From Bacillota bacterium (GTDB taxonomy: Bacteria > Bacillota > Clostridia > Christensenellales > Pumilibacteraceae), in NCBI GenBank assembly GCA_009787685.1, contig WQSV01000007.1:1-19899 (forward strand): a DNA stretch of 19,899 nt, written 5' to 3'. Both the position numbers and the translations under genes were made by a program. Each line of letters starts with the position of its first letter. Position 1 is the first letter of the stretch. The notes under the pieces were generated by a model that was given only the letters and a program-made list of their open reading frames with translations, was not told the DNA's origin and ran no database searches. Positions 6,578 through 15,175 of this stretch are shown in pieces.

Positions 6578-7804
6578 CTATTTTTTCTTTTTTGAAATGA
6601 ATTTGTAGTTAGATTTTGACTTTGGTTTGTTTTGAGAAGATGTTGAATTTTCATTCGCCTCACTAATATTTTCGACAATTTCACCCTCTTCCAAAACAAT
6701 TGCATCGCTACTATTGTCAGTTATTTCGTCGTTTTGTGTAAATTCGGCATCAATTTCCTGTTTCACTGTTGCTTTTTCGTCTTGAAGTTTTGCCAAATCT
6801 GTTCTTGAAAAACTCGCTCCAAGCGGTGTTATGCTTGAGCCCTCATCAATACTTGAGATGTCTTCAAGTTTCCTTTTTTCTTTCTCTTTTTTCGCTTTTT
6901 CCTTTTTCTCATCTGCGTTCGGTCTCATGCCTCTATTTTTTTCAAAGCCTTCAATTTTGCCGTTTATAAATCTGTCGAATGCCCAATGAGCATAAACCGT
7001 CCAAATACAAATGAGATAAGAAAAACCAACCATCATAACAACCATTATGATAATCATGAAAATCATTCCAACATTACTAAGAAGTGCCAAAAGAACAAAA
7101 GGGACAGCACTAAAAATGAGCATTATGACTGTTTGAGGGACAAGTCCAAGAGCCAAAAAGAATGAGTTTTTGACTAGGTTGACGATTTTTTGTTTGTAGG
7201 TCACAGCTTGAGTGACATAGAACAAAAGCATTAATGCAAAAAGTGTAGCCAAAATAACTGTTGCTATTATTCCAATAATACTCACCGCGGGCGGAATCAT
7301 CCCTCCTACATGAGCGGTGATATTCATCATCAATGCGAAAACAATAACACTCGCGGCAACACCAGCAATCAAAAATGGAATAAAGTGCTTTTTGATTCCA
7401 CGGAAAAAATTAACAAAAACTGTTTGCCCTTCTCCCCAAACAATTCGTCTCATGACATAAAAACCACCCGCGAGACCAATTGTCAAAATAATGATTGATG
7501 GAATCATCAAAACATAGAGCATTAGCTGTCTTGAATATTCAAGAGTTGAGACCATTAGTCCAATATCTGGAATAATTGGCCAACCAATGCCAACATTCCC
7601 AGCATGGGGAATCATTGAATTGTCAAAAAGACCCGTGAGAACATAATAAAGTATCACCCCGATTAATGGCAGGGCGAACAAAAGAACCAACATATTAAGT
7701 CTAAACATGACTCCAAGTCGCCTCAAAAACACATCTTTGAAAAGCGCAAAACGAGTTCCGGGGAGTTTGTCTGGAGTGAAATCAGGCAAATTATCCTTAC
7801 CCAT
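6578..7804 (-). CDS. DUF624/YesL-like multi-pass membrane protein with charged C-terminal tail
   Basis: Polytopic membrane protein whose first half resembles the YesL/DUF624 family of unknown function: an N-terminal FALFKDVFLRRLGVMFRLNMLVLLFALPLIGVILYYVL helix, then the characteristic GLAGGFYVMRRIVWGEGQTVFVNFFRGIKKHF near residues 108-138. Five or six hydrophobic helices are visible, ending near residue 270. The remainder (about 285-408) is hydrophilic: a basic KKEKAKKEKEKRK stretch, an acidic middle, and a final KFISKKKK. The ATG at 7804 is chosen because the promoter (-10 at 7847-7852) would start transcription at or just after the ATG at 7840 and downstream of the GTG at 7855, which rules both out. 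The chosen ATG lacks a strong ribosome site. YesL proteins often sit beside sugar transport genes; none is seen here. Confidence 0.8.
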   Translation of the reverse strand: MGKDNLPDFTPDKLPGTRFALFKDVFLRRLGVMFRLNMLVLLFALPLIGVILYYVLTGLFDNSMIPHAGNVGIGWPIIPDIGLMVSTLEYSRQLMLYVLMIPSIIILTIGLAGGFYVMRRIVWGEGQTVFVNFFRGIKKHFIPFLIAGVAASVIVFALMMNITAHVGGMIPPAVSIIGIIATVILATLFALMLLFYVTQAVTYKQKIVNLVKNSFFLALGLVPQTVIMLIFSAVPFVLLALLSNVGMIFMIIIMVVMMVGFSYLICIWTVYAHWAFDRFINGKIEGFEKNRGMRPNADEKKEKAKKEKEKRKLEDISSIDEGSSITPLGASFSRTDLAKLQDEKATVKQEIDAEFTQNDEITDNSSDAIVLEEGEIVENISEANENSTSSQNKPKSKSNYKFISKKKK

Positions 7805-7846
7805 TGTGATTCTATAAACCAAGCTTCTTCTTTTTTGCATGGTTGT

Positions 7847-7875
7847 AGTATACACTATTTTTTTTTAGTATGCAA
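7847..7875 (-). promoter_or_regulatory. Promoter of the DUF624-TPR pair
   Basis: TTGCAT (7870-7875) and TATACT (7847-7852), 17 bp apart on the minus strand, with a run of A in the spacer. Only six bases separate the -10 from the ATG at 7840, so that ATG cannot be the normal start; this fixes the start at 7804 with a leader of about 36 bases. Confidence 0.7.
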
Positions 7876-8101
7876 GCGATTTTTAGTGGGGTTTAGAGTT
7901 TGGAGTTTGAGGTGCGGATTTAGAGTTTGGCGATATTATTAAAATTAAACGGGCTCTTAACGCTTCTCCTGCAATTTTTTATTTACTCATCAAAAATCTA
8001 GGGACAAACATTGAGAGCCCGAAAAGTTCTATCCTTATTTCAACTATTCACTTTCAACCTCTTCACATTTCACTCACCACCTTTCTCACTCTTCGCTTAA
8101 A
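7876..8101 (-). other. Gene-free stretch between the small lipoprotein and the DUF624 promoter
   Basis: No ORF is convincing here. The right part (8022-8101) is pyrimidine-rich on the plus strand without clear structure. The middle holds the long-range hairpin 7950-8021, listed separately. The left part has a direct repeat TTTAGAGTTTGG starting near 7890 and again near 7919, within a run of GAGTTTG-like words. Confidence 0.6.
7950..8021 (-). ncRNA. Candidate structured RNA or long-looped terminator
   Basis: CGGGCTCTTAA (7950-7960) pairs with TTGAGAGCCCG (8011-8021): 11 bp with one G-T wobble, and GC-rich in otherwise AT-rich DNA. The 50 bases enclosed can fold further on the minus strand (TCC with GGA, then ATTTTT with AAAAAT closing an 11-base loop). 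On the minus strand the stem is followed by TTTAATTTTAATAA, so it may end the transcript of the small lipoprotein 81 bases upstream. I do not recognise a known riboswitch or 6S RNA in it. Confidence 0.4.
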
Positions 8102-8785
8102 TTAATCTCTCACTGCAACAACTTCCATGCTTACTGGATCAATTAGGACGGCATAAAGGTTACCTTCTGGCGTTAAAAACGCGACATACCAAAAGAAACC
8201 GCCAGTGTTGTCGATTGGATTTGCCATTAGCCTCACATAAATTTCAGCATTCAATACTCCATTAGTCGTTAAGCTATTAATTTGTTTGTCGAGTCTGTTT
8301 GCGGCGATTGAGAGTGCTTTGTAGTAGTCAATCATGTCTTCTGTCAGAACAGATGTCAAAACAACTTCTCTTTCCTCCCCCTCACCTCTCTGAACAAACA
8401 GAGTAATTGTTTTGACATTTGAAACCATGTCGATATTTGTTGAATAGGTTTTTCCAAATGGGTGTGGGACAAATTCTCCAGAGAATTCATTTTCTCCTAT
8501 TTTAACACGATAAGAAAATTCGACCGTTCCCAAAAATTCGCTCGGCTCAATTGTTATTAGAGTGAAATCTTGCATTCCAGTTGCCGTTCCATCCAAAAGA
8601 AATGGTTCTTCCTTTTGTCCAGTTATTGCTTGAACTTTCAATCCTTCAATCTCACCAACGAAAACATTAACACGTTTTTCTGAAATGTTCCCTTCAAACC
8701 TTGAAACATTGATTCCGCAACCAATAAGTGCGAAAGTGAACATCATTGCAAACACAAATATTATTGCTACTTTTGCTTTCTTCAT
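8102..8785 (-). CDS. Putative lipoprotein with PepSY-like C-terminus
   Basis: A 227-residue predicted lipoprotein anchored outside the membrane. The signal peptide MKKAKVAIIFVFAMMFTFALIGC ends in a lipobox L20-I-G-C23 for lipid attachment. The ATG at 8785 has GTGAGGTG about 8 bases upstream; the in-frame GTG five codons earlier overlaps that site. The middle is beta-rich. The last 85 residues, helix DYYKALSIAANRLDKQI followed by strands ending FFWYVAFLTPEGNLYAVLIDPVSMEVVAVRD, have the layout of a PepSY domain (helix, W-Y-V-A-F strand, Y-V-hydrophobic-D-P, V-V-A). That resemblance is by eye. It follows the giant lipoprotein gene after a terminator, and its upstream region shares a 15-bp motif with that gene. 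Confidence 0.78.
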   Translation of the reverse strand: MKKAKVAIIFVFAMMFTFALIGCGINVSRFEGNISEKRVNVFVGEIEGLKVQAITGQKEEPFLLDGTATGMQDFTLITIEPSEFLGTVEFSYRVKIGENEFSGEFVPHPFGKTYSTNIDMVSNVKTITLFVQRGEGEEREVVLTSVLTEDMIDYYKALSIAANRLDKQINSLTTNGVLNAEIYVRLMANPIDNTGGFFWYVAFLTPEGNLYAVLIDPVSMEVVAVRD

Positions 8786-8935
8786 AAAAAAACACCTCAC
8801 TTTTTTGAGTCAAAATTCAACGCTAAACTAAAATTGTACTATGTCAACAATTCTAGTTTTCCACAGAAAAATACCTCACACTAAATGTATGAGGTATTTT
8901 GTCGAAATATAACTTTTTTATTTTTTTGAACCAGA
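8786..8935 (-). other. Gap upstream of the small lipoprotein
   Basis: After the terminator of the large lipoprotein gene (8868-8900), the stretch 8844-8858 carries TCAACAATTCTAGTT, identical to 13974-13988. It overlaps a TTGACA (8842-8847, minus strand), but no good -10 lies 16-18 bp from it, so the promoter of the small lipoprotein is not resolved. Confidence 0.5.
8868..8900 (-). terminator. Terminator of the large lipoprotein gene
   Basis: AAAATACCTCA (8868-8878) and TGAGGTATTTT (8890-8900) form a perfect 11-bp stem with an 11-base loop, 36 bases after the stop codon. On the minus strand the stem ends in TATTTTT followed by CTGTGG, so the U run is within the stem; it can work in both directions. 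Confidence 0.75.
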
Positions 8936-11900
8936 CTAATTGAACAATGCTTCCAGCCAACCATGCGAGGTCAATAGCCACAACATTCCATTAGAATCCA
9001 TTTCAGCACCCAGAACATTGAACCCTTCATTTCTTAGATGATTCCAAATTCCAGAAGTGAGGAATCCATTTTGATTTCTGAAATAAGCAAACCAAAGTAC
9101 ATTTCCGCCCGCGTCTCTTGTTCCAAGACGTCCAAATTCATGATAAATATTGAACTCCCTAAATTGGTTGAGGTATTCATATGCTTCTTCCAAGCTCATG
9201 TTGTATGGAGGATTAACCAAGAAAAGACTAGCAATTTCAGAGGTTGTTCCTGAAGCACCTTGGTTTTGACCAAGCCATACCCAGAAGCTGTTTTGGAATT
9301 GCAACCTTCTTTGAGCAGGCGCTCTACCGAAAACGATCATGTATTGAGGGTTTACTCCAGCCAAAGATGGGAACAATCTCAATTCATTTGTTGCACTGTG
9401 GAATCTCAACACTCCAAGTTCTTGACCCGAAAGATGACAAGAAAGGAATGACCTTGGAAGAATAATATCATAGATACCTGTCACATCTGCAAGAGGTCTT
9501 AGAGTAAAGGTAGTTGTTCTGTGAGGTCTTCCGTCAATAAACCATGTTATCGTTTGACCATTAAAGCCGAAACTCGAAACAAAATATTTACTGACATAAG
9601 GGTCGGTTTCCCCTCTTGACAAAGTTTCTCCCATTACATCGGAGAGGAATCTATTGATTACGAATTGAGTAGAATCTAATGTTGGAGGAACAATCCAGCC
9701 AGTGTGTGTTCCTTCAAAATATTGTGTGAATCGAGGTCCCCACAATGCAAAGACTCCAAAATTAAATCCACCATCAAGCATTCTTGCACTGACAACTCCT
9801 TCAATGTTGATATTAGAACCAGTTTCAACATCAAACCTTCCATAGAATGCACCGCTATTCAATGTTCCAACAACTGTGTATTCTCCATTTATGAGAATTG
9901 AAGACATGTGCGTCGCAGCTCCAGTCCAAGTCCATCTGAAGAACAATGTCATTGTTAGAAGTTCACTTTCAGTCACAGTGATAGCATCTGTCAAATTCGC
10001 TCTAGAGTTGCCATCGACATAATTCAAAGCATATTGAACAGTCAAGACGATTGAAGAAGCCGTTTCTCCAATTTGAACAGCAAACAAACGCTCAGCCGTG
10101 AACTCAATTCTTGTGTGAGAAGTGACTTCCAAAACCAGAGTATTAGCACCAGAATTAAAAACAGTTGGGTTTCCATTGACAATCAAAGTTGCTCTAAAGT
10201 TCATCAGAACAGTGAAAGCAATGTGAATATCACTTCCCGTTTCAACCACATCATCATTGACTATTGCGCCTTGGATTCCGTTATCATAGCTTGAAACAAC
10301 AAGGTTTGCAACACCCAGAGGAACATCTTCAATAAAAATCTTTGAATAACCCGATGTGATGTCTGCAATTGTTAGCGTTTGAGCAATACTTTTTTGCGAA
10401 TCAGTGTGAATAACCGCTTCACCATTTTCAGGAAGTTCACCCGCACCGATTGCAACAACTTGAATTTGAGGGTTTGTTCCCGGGAACATGAAATCAACAG
10501 TTATTGTTCTTGTTTCATTATCAAGAGTTCTGACATAGTTTCCGTTGATATAGACTCTGAAGCCATAACCTCCAGCAACAGCTTCCCAGCTTGCAACATT
10601 TCCACTAACAGTAACTGTTGGTGTTTCTGCTTGACGAGTTTCAACGATTGGAACAAAACCTTCGCGCGGAGCAAATCTGATAATATAAGGAAGTCCAGCA
10701 ATACCAACAACTTCTATTGACATAGAACGGTAGGTGTGATGCCAAAGAAGTGACATTCCTTCTGGTAATGTTGCACCATTAATCCCGATTAGGTTGATAT
10801 CATATCTTCTTCCTTGAACGTTAATAAGTTCATCAATTTGGAATGAAGCAACTCTTGTTCTGTTGAAATGAAGGTGAATAATGTCATCTTCAACAACGAA
10901 GAACATGCTTGAATACAACTCAAGTCTCGTTTCAGCAAAAGCAATCGCAGCCATGAACCTGTCATTATTATTTGTTGCAAGGAATGGAGCAATAAGCGCT
11001 CTAATTGCAGGATTGTCATTGTACTCCTCTAGTGCAAAATGAGCAATAAATTCCAAAAGCGAATTACCAACTCCAACTGGCATTTCTTCCGTTATAAGGT
11101 TTTGATAATGTCCGAATCCGCCTTGTCTGACTTCCGCAACAGTGTATCTTTCAAACATAACTCTATATGCATAATCAAATGCAACGAAGAAAGTGCTGTA
11201 TTGCGGATAAAACATTAGTATTCCAGTTGACGGAGTGTAGGTTAATCTTGCGTCACCGAAGAGTTCCAAAATAACACTCAAAAGCATCATTCTATCTGAA
11301 ATAACAACTTCATATATCGCTGGATTTGAGCCTGCAATTGGAATTAGTTCAAATGCTGAGCGACCAAACTCAATCAACTCTTGAGGTCTGCCGGCAACAA
11401 AACCTTCCGTGTTGTCAACATACCAAATAATTTCTTGTCCAGAAACTCGAAATTCAGAGTTTAGTTTGACATCAATATAGAAATCCTGCTCTGATTCATA
11501 GAATCCGAAAGCGTCCAAAATTGCCCACAAATGGTCGATCTGACTCGTCACAAACGCTTCTGGGTTTCCTGCTCCAAACAAAGCAGCCCAATGTTGAAAC
11601 TCAAGGAAGTCAAAACGACCTCCATCCATGACTTTGACCATTCTTGCAGAAAGCTCAAGGTCAAATGCGTCTTCCACTTCTTCTGGAACAGTAATTATGG
11701 CATAGCGACCACCAAATCCGTTGTCGTCACCTACAAAGACAGTGTCGTTGTTTAATCTAATTGAAGCATAATATCCCTCGACATTAGTCCAGCTCCACTC
11801 AACATAGATTCTTACGTCAGCAAATTCTTCTGGAAGAATCATGACATGACCAACATCCCTTAAGTCAATTCTTTGTGCTTCCGGAACTATTCCGATTGAG

Positions 11901-13747
11901 AAATATGCAGTAAAATTAATCGCTGGATCAACCTCGCCAACATAGACTCTAATGTGATTAGTTGAAGTTGAAAGATTAATAGTGAAATCCCCAGACACAA
12001 CGAAACTATGAGTTTGGAGTCCACTCGTTGATGGAACGCTCGTGATAAGTTCGCCGTTTATTCTCAGTTCCGATGAATAATATTCTTCGACAATCCAAGA
12101 AATTGTTAGTGTTTCACCTTGTGAAACTCTTGGAATATTGTTAATATCGCTAACATCCAAATTTTGAGATCCAACACTCAAAACAAGAGAGTTTCTTTGA
12201 ATACCGTGTCTTGGAAATTCGTTGATTGTTATTAGCCTTTGAGGAATAGGATTGAACGAGAAAATTGTCACTCCCGACTCGACCGTGTGGCTTGCACCAA
12301 CAACAGTATTAAGTGGGCTGACAAGCAATTCAACAATGAAGTATGGCTGAACCGCAACGAGCTGAGGAACAAGCTCTGTCCCAATCAAAACTGGATGTCC
12401 TTGTGTTGGCTGACCAACTGAACTCAAAATAAAGTCACCACTTGAATCACTGATTGTCATTTCAAAAGACTGAACGCCAATGCTTGGTGATGGCAAAACA
12501 ACTCTTGCGATTCTTTGGTTAAGTTGTTGCAATCTTGTTTGATTTGCTGATGTGATGCGCGCTCTCTCAAGTGAGTCAATCAAAACATTAGTGAACATAT
12601 TCTGAGCATAAACTATATTATCAACGTCCGCATGTCTTTCTGTGCCATAGACAGGCAAAACATTCTCAATTAAGTTATTGAGAGTTTCAACGCGTCTGTC
12701 GCCTTGAAGAGTTGCAATACGCGCTTCTGCTCTCACAAGTATTGCAAGGGCTTCTGCTGGAATTGTTTCTTCAATGTTGATTCCGAACCCGAAGAACACT
12801 TCACGAAATGCGGCAATATTGTTCACTCTTAAAATGTGAGCATCAAGATTTGCGAGAGTAAAACTTGGATATTCCCCACCAAGGTCAATCAAACTCGCAA
12901 TAGTTGCGGCGATAAACTCTTCGATCAGAACTTCCATCTCTGCTTCAGCTGCAGTCAATATTGCAACAACATCTGCACCAACTTGAGCGCGTTGGTTCGC
13001 ATCAAGTGCATCAAGCCCCGCTCTTGCCACGTAAACAAAACCATGAGGAGCCCTTCCGTGAGAAATATTGAGTTCAAGATTTTCAAGTCCGCGAATCATT
13101 GCAATAACTTCGTCAACTTGATTTGATCTTCTCATGACATTAACATTAGATGAGAAAGCACTTGAATTATAAATTACTCCATCGCGAACCCCACCAAGAG
13201 CGCGAACAGCAACAGGATGATTGACATCTGTCGCAAGCGCATTAAAAGCAGGAATATCTCTTAGGTCATAAGAAGTTCTGTTGACAATATGAGTAAACTG
13301 ACTTGCACCCAAACCGACTCTCAATTCATAATTAAAAGCATTGGGAACTGCGCTCCAGTTAACAATCGCAACATTAGCCACCAGTCCTTGTGGAACAGCC
13401 ATTGTTCTTTCAGCAGCTCTCCAAACAGCACGTAAATTCAAAGTATCGCCCGCTTGAGTGTTGTGGTCACCCCAATAAAGACGAGTTCCACCCGTGCGCG
13501 CTCTTCCGACTGCATTAATTTGCCAACCAAGAAGAACATAGCCATTTCTTTCAGTGTTTGGCAAAACAAACGAATCACCCTCTCGAAGTTCGAGGTCTGA
13601 TTCAGTCACTGTTGCGACGGTTGTGTCAAATGTGACATAGAAAGTTGTGTCTGGATTTGGGCAAGCTGTAAGCATGAAAACACTCAATGCAAGCATGAGT
13701 GCAAATGCGAAGACAGTCAGCAACTTTAGTCCTTTCATTTTTTTCAT
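8936..13747 (-). CDS. Giant multidomain lipoprotein with an internally duplicated module
   Basis: A 1603-residue predicted surface lipoprotein of unknown function. The ATG at 13747 has AAAGGAG six to seven bases upstream. The signal peptide ends in lipobox L26-T-A-C29. Next comes a Listeria-Bacteroides (InlB B)-type repeat at about 32-105 (YVTFDTTVATV...NGYVLLGWQ...LRAVW), a fibronectin-III-like domain at about 115-200, and a helical stalk at about 200-425 (ALDANQRAQVGADVVAILTAAEAEM) resembling FIVAR-like helical repeats. A beta-rich module at about 500-865 recurs at about 1130-1475: WSWTNVEGYYASIRLNN with WTWTGAATHMSSILING, ARMVKVMDGGRFDF with ARMLDGGFNFGVF, SGQEIIWYVD with NGQTITWFID. A second fibronectin-III-like domain precedes the second copy (AETPTVTVSGNVASWEAV). 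No LPXTG or enzymatic motif. It is probably involved in adhesion or ligand binding. It has its own promoter, long leader and terminator. Confidence 0.88.
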   Translation of the reverse strand: MKKMKGLKLLTVFAFALMLALSVFMLTACPNPDTTFYVTFDTTVATVTESDLELREGDSFVLPNTERNGYVLLGWQINAVGRARTGGTRLYWGDHNTQAGDTLNLRAVWRAAERTMAVPQGLVANVAIVNWSAVPNAFNYELRVGLGASQFTHIVNRTSYDLRDIPAFNALATDVNHPVAVRALGGVRDGVIYNSSAFSSNVNVMRRSNQVDEVIAMIRGLENLELNISHGRAPHGFVYVARAGLDALDANQRAQVGADVVAILTAAEAEMEVLIEEFIAATIASLIDLGGEYPSFTLANLDAHILRVNNIAAFREVFFGFGINIEETIPAEALAILVRAEARIATLQGDRRVETLNNLIENVLPVYGTERHADVDNIVYAQNMFTNVLIDSLERARITSANQTRLQQLNQRIARVVLPSPSIGVQSFEMTISDSSGDFILSSVGQPTQGHPVLIGTELVPQLVAVQPYFIVELLVSPLNTVVGASHTVESGVTIFSFNPIPQRLITINEFPRHGIQRNSLVLSVGSQNLDVSDINNIPRVSQGETLTISWIVEEYYSSELRINGELITSVPSTSGLQTHSFVVSGDFTINLSTSTNHIRVYVGEVDPAINFTAYFSIGIVPEAQRIDLRDVGHVMILPEEFADVRIYVEWSWTNVEGYYASIRLNNDTVFVGDDNGFGGRYAIITVPEEVEDAFDLELSARMVKVMDGGRFDFLEFQHWAALFGAGNPEAFVTSQIDHLWAILDAFGFYESEQDFYIDVKLNSEFRVSGQEIIWYVDNTEGFVAGRPQELIEFGRSAFELIPIAGSNPAIYEVVISDRMMLLSVILELFGDARLTYTPSTGILMFYPQYSTFFVAFDYAYRVMFERYTVAEVRQGGFGHYQNLITEEMPVGVGNSLLEFIAHFALEEYNDNPAIRALIAPFLATNNNDRFMAAIAFAETRLELYSSMFFVVEDDIIHLHFNRTRVASFQIDELINVQGRRYDINLIGINGATLPEGMSLLWHHTYRSMSIEVVGIAGLPYIIRFAPREGFVPIVETRQAETPTVTVSGNVASWEAVAGGYGFRVYINGNYVRTLDNETRTITVDFMFPGTNPQIQVVAIGAGELPENGEAVIHTDSQKSIAQTLTIADITSGYSKIFIEDVPLGVANLVVSSYDNGIQGAIVNDDVVETGSDIHIAFTVLMNFRATLIVNGNPTVFNSGANTLVLEVTSHTRIEFTAERLFAVQIGETASSIVLTVQYALNYVDGNSRANLTDAITVTESELLTMTLFFRWTWTGAATHMSSILINGEYTVVGTLNSGAFYGRFDVETGSNINIEGVVSARMLDGGFNFGVFALWGPRFTQYFEGTHTGWIVPPTLDSTQFVINRFLSDVMGETLSRGETDPYVSKYFVSSFGFNGQTITWFIDGRPHRTTTFTLRPLADVTGIYDIILPRSFLSCHLSGQELGVLRFHSATNELRLFPSLAGVNPQYMIVFGRAPAQRRLQFQNSFWVWLGQNQGASGTTSEIASLFLVNPPYNMSLEEAYEYLNQFREFNIYHEFGRLGTRDAGGNVLWFAYFRNQNGFLTSGIWNHLRNEGFNVLGAEMDSNGMLWLLTSHGWLEALFN

Positions 13748-13930
13748 TTTTTTCTCCTTTTGCAATTTTGATATCATTGCATAGACCTGAAAAATCTAAA
13801 TTATGATGTTATTATTATTATACATAATTATTATACATAAAAAACCACAAAAAACACAAAATTGTGGCAAGTGTTATCTTACCAACATTGTGATTTTTGT
13901 CGTTAAAAATTCAAAACAACATAATTAATC
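13748..13930 (-). promoter_or_regulatory. Long 5' leader of the giant lipoprotein gene
   Basis: About 183 bases lie between the expected transcription start and the ATG. It holds a hairpin CCACAA...TTGTGG (about 13845-13867) that includes CACAAAATTGTG (13855-13866), a 12-mer also found in the rpsP leader at 3488-3499, and a tandem AT motif with two TATAAT boxes (about 13815-13840, minus strand) that might form a second, weaker promoter. No known riboswitch was recognised. Confidence 0.45.
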
Positions 13931-13936
13931 AAAAGT

Positions 13937-13965
13937 ATTATACCCTAAAATATATCATTTGTCAA
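13937..13965 (-). promoter_or_regulatory. Consensus sigma-A promoter of the giant lipoprotein gene
   Basis: TTGACA (13960-13965) and TATAAT (13937-13942) on the minus strand, 17 bp apart, both perfect consensus. The shared motif TCAACAATTCTAGTT (13974-13988) lies 8 bp upstream of the -35, a position suited to an activator or other regulator. Confidence 0.9.
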
Positions 13966-14035
13966 TACTTTTCTCAACAATTCTAGTTGTTTTTTTGTTT
14001 TCAAATTATTAACAGTTTGTTCACTTGTTGATGTT

Positions 14036-15136
14036 TTAAACTTTTAATGAAAGCAATTCTAGTGGAATATCAATTTTTTGAGGACAACGCGAAACGCATG
14101 CTTTGCAAGAGTTGCAAAATTCTGGCATGTTTGATTTCGCGCGTTTTATTGCGTTGACAAACTTCAAATGGTCTCCGTCTTTGACATATTCATTGTATAA
14201 CGTGAAAACGAGACCAATATTAATTTGATTGTGACAAACATTGCAATAGTTGCAATTGGTGCATGGAATAAATTTGTGTTCAGCGAATGCAGTCAATGCC
14301 TTTTTAATCGTTTCATGTTCAATATTAGAGAGTGGTTGATAATTTTTGACATGTTTGAGATTGTCTTTCACTTGCTCAAGAGTTGACATGCCACTGATGA
14401 CAGATGAAACTTGTGGCAAATCATAGAGAAATCTGAGCGCCCATGAAGCAACCGAGTTTTCTGGCTTTGCTTCCGTCAAAATATCACGTGCTTTTTTATT
14501 AAGAGTCGCAAGCGAACCTCCACGAACTGGCTCCATGACAATAATCGGCAAGTCTTTCTCTTTTGCCATATCATAGATTTCTTGCGCATTCGTTTTGTGC
14601 CAATCGTAATAGTTCAATTGAAGCAAACAAAATTCCCAATCATGCATATCAATAATCGGTTTTAGTTCCGCATTGTCATCATGAAAAGAAAATCCAAGAC
14701 GCTTAATGAGTCCCTCTTGTTGTTTTTTGACCAAGAAATCCAACAAAAATTTTTGATAAACTTTGACATTTGAGCGCGACAAAGCGTGGCAAAGATAAAA
14801 ATCAAAATGCCCCATCCCACATCTTTCAAGTTGCTCGTCAAAGATTTTCTTTGCATCGTCAAGGGTTTTAACATTCCAACCCGGCATTTTTGTCGCGAAG
14901 TAGAAACTGTCTCTTGGCAATTCGTTGAGAATAACATTCAGCGCCCTTTCACTTCCCATGTCGTGATAGATTGGAGCAGTGTCAAAATAGTTCACTCCTT
15001 GCGAATGAGCATAATGAATCATCTCACGAGTCTTGTCGATGTCGACCGCTCCACCCTCGTGGCATGGAAACCTCATGCATCCAAAACCTAGCAGTGATGG
15101 CTTAACATTAATTTTCTTGAATTCTCTGTTTATCAT
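14036..15136 (-). CDS. Aldo/keto reductase with C-terminal iron-sulfur domain
   Basis: Predicted NAD(P)H-dependent oxidoreductase of the aldo/keto reductase superfamily, in the subgroup with a C-terminal 4Fe-4S segment that is common in anaerobes; the substrate is unknown. The catalytic tetrad is D52, Y57 (NYFDTAPIYHDMGSE), K83 (FATKMP) and H117 (LCHALS). The barrel N-terminus is LLGFGCMRFP at 15-24, and the coenzyme segment shows WALRF and VSSVISGMS. Cysteines at the C-terminus, CTNCNYCNVC and CNSCKACVSRCP, suit iron-sulfur binding. The 366-residue form from the ATG at 15136 fits the family. The promoter (15147-15175) puts transcription start only about 3-5 bases before this ATG, so the mRNA is probably leaderless; upstream in-frame ATGs would lie outside the transcript. 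Confidence 0.93.
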   Translation of the reverse strand: MINREFKKINVKPSLLGFGCMRFPCHEGGAVDIDKTREMIHYAHSQGVNYFDTAPIYHDMGSERALNVILNELPRDSFYFATKMPGWNVKTLDDAKKIFDEQLERCGMGHFDFYLCHALSRSNVKVYQKFLLDFLVKKQQEGLIKRLGFSFHDDNAELKPIIDMHDWEFCLLQLNYYDWHKTNAQEIYDMAKEKDLPIIVMEPVRGGSLATLNKKARDILTEAKPENSVASWALRFLYDLPQVSSVISGMSTLEQVKDNLKHVKNYQPLSNIEHETIKKALTAFAEHKFIPCTNCNYCNVCHNQINIGLVFTLYNEYVKDGDHLKFVNAIKRAKSNMPEFCNSCKACVSRCPQKIDIPLELLSLKV

Positions 15137-15146
15137 AATAAATAGT

Positions 15147-15175
15147 ATTATACTCCCTAAATGTAGCATTGTCAA
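15147..15175 (-). promoter_or_regulatory. Consensus promoter of the aldo/keto reductase gene; -35 from the repeat edge
   Basis: TTGACA (15170-15175) and TATAAT (15147-15152) on the minus strand, 17 bp apart. The -35 is the outer TTGTCAA-type linker of the second repeat locus, beside a GCATC-TTT-GATGC hairpin (15176-15188). This is the same arrangement as at 1754-1782. The spacer and flanking bases differ between the two promoters. Confidence 0.85.

Noticed and set aside
8819..8847. Sigma-A promoter for the small lipoprotein from TTGACA at 8842-8847
   Set aside because: The bases 17 bp downstream read AGCGTT, which is not a -10 box, and other spacings give no better match.
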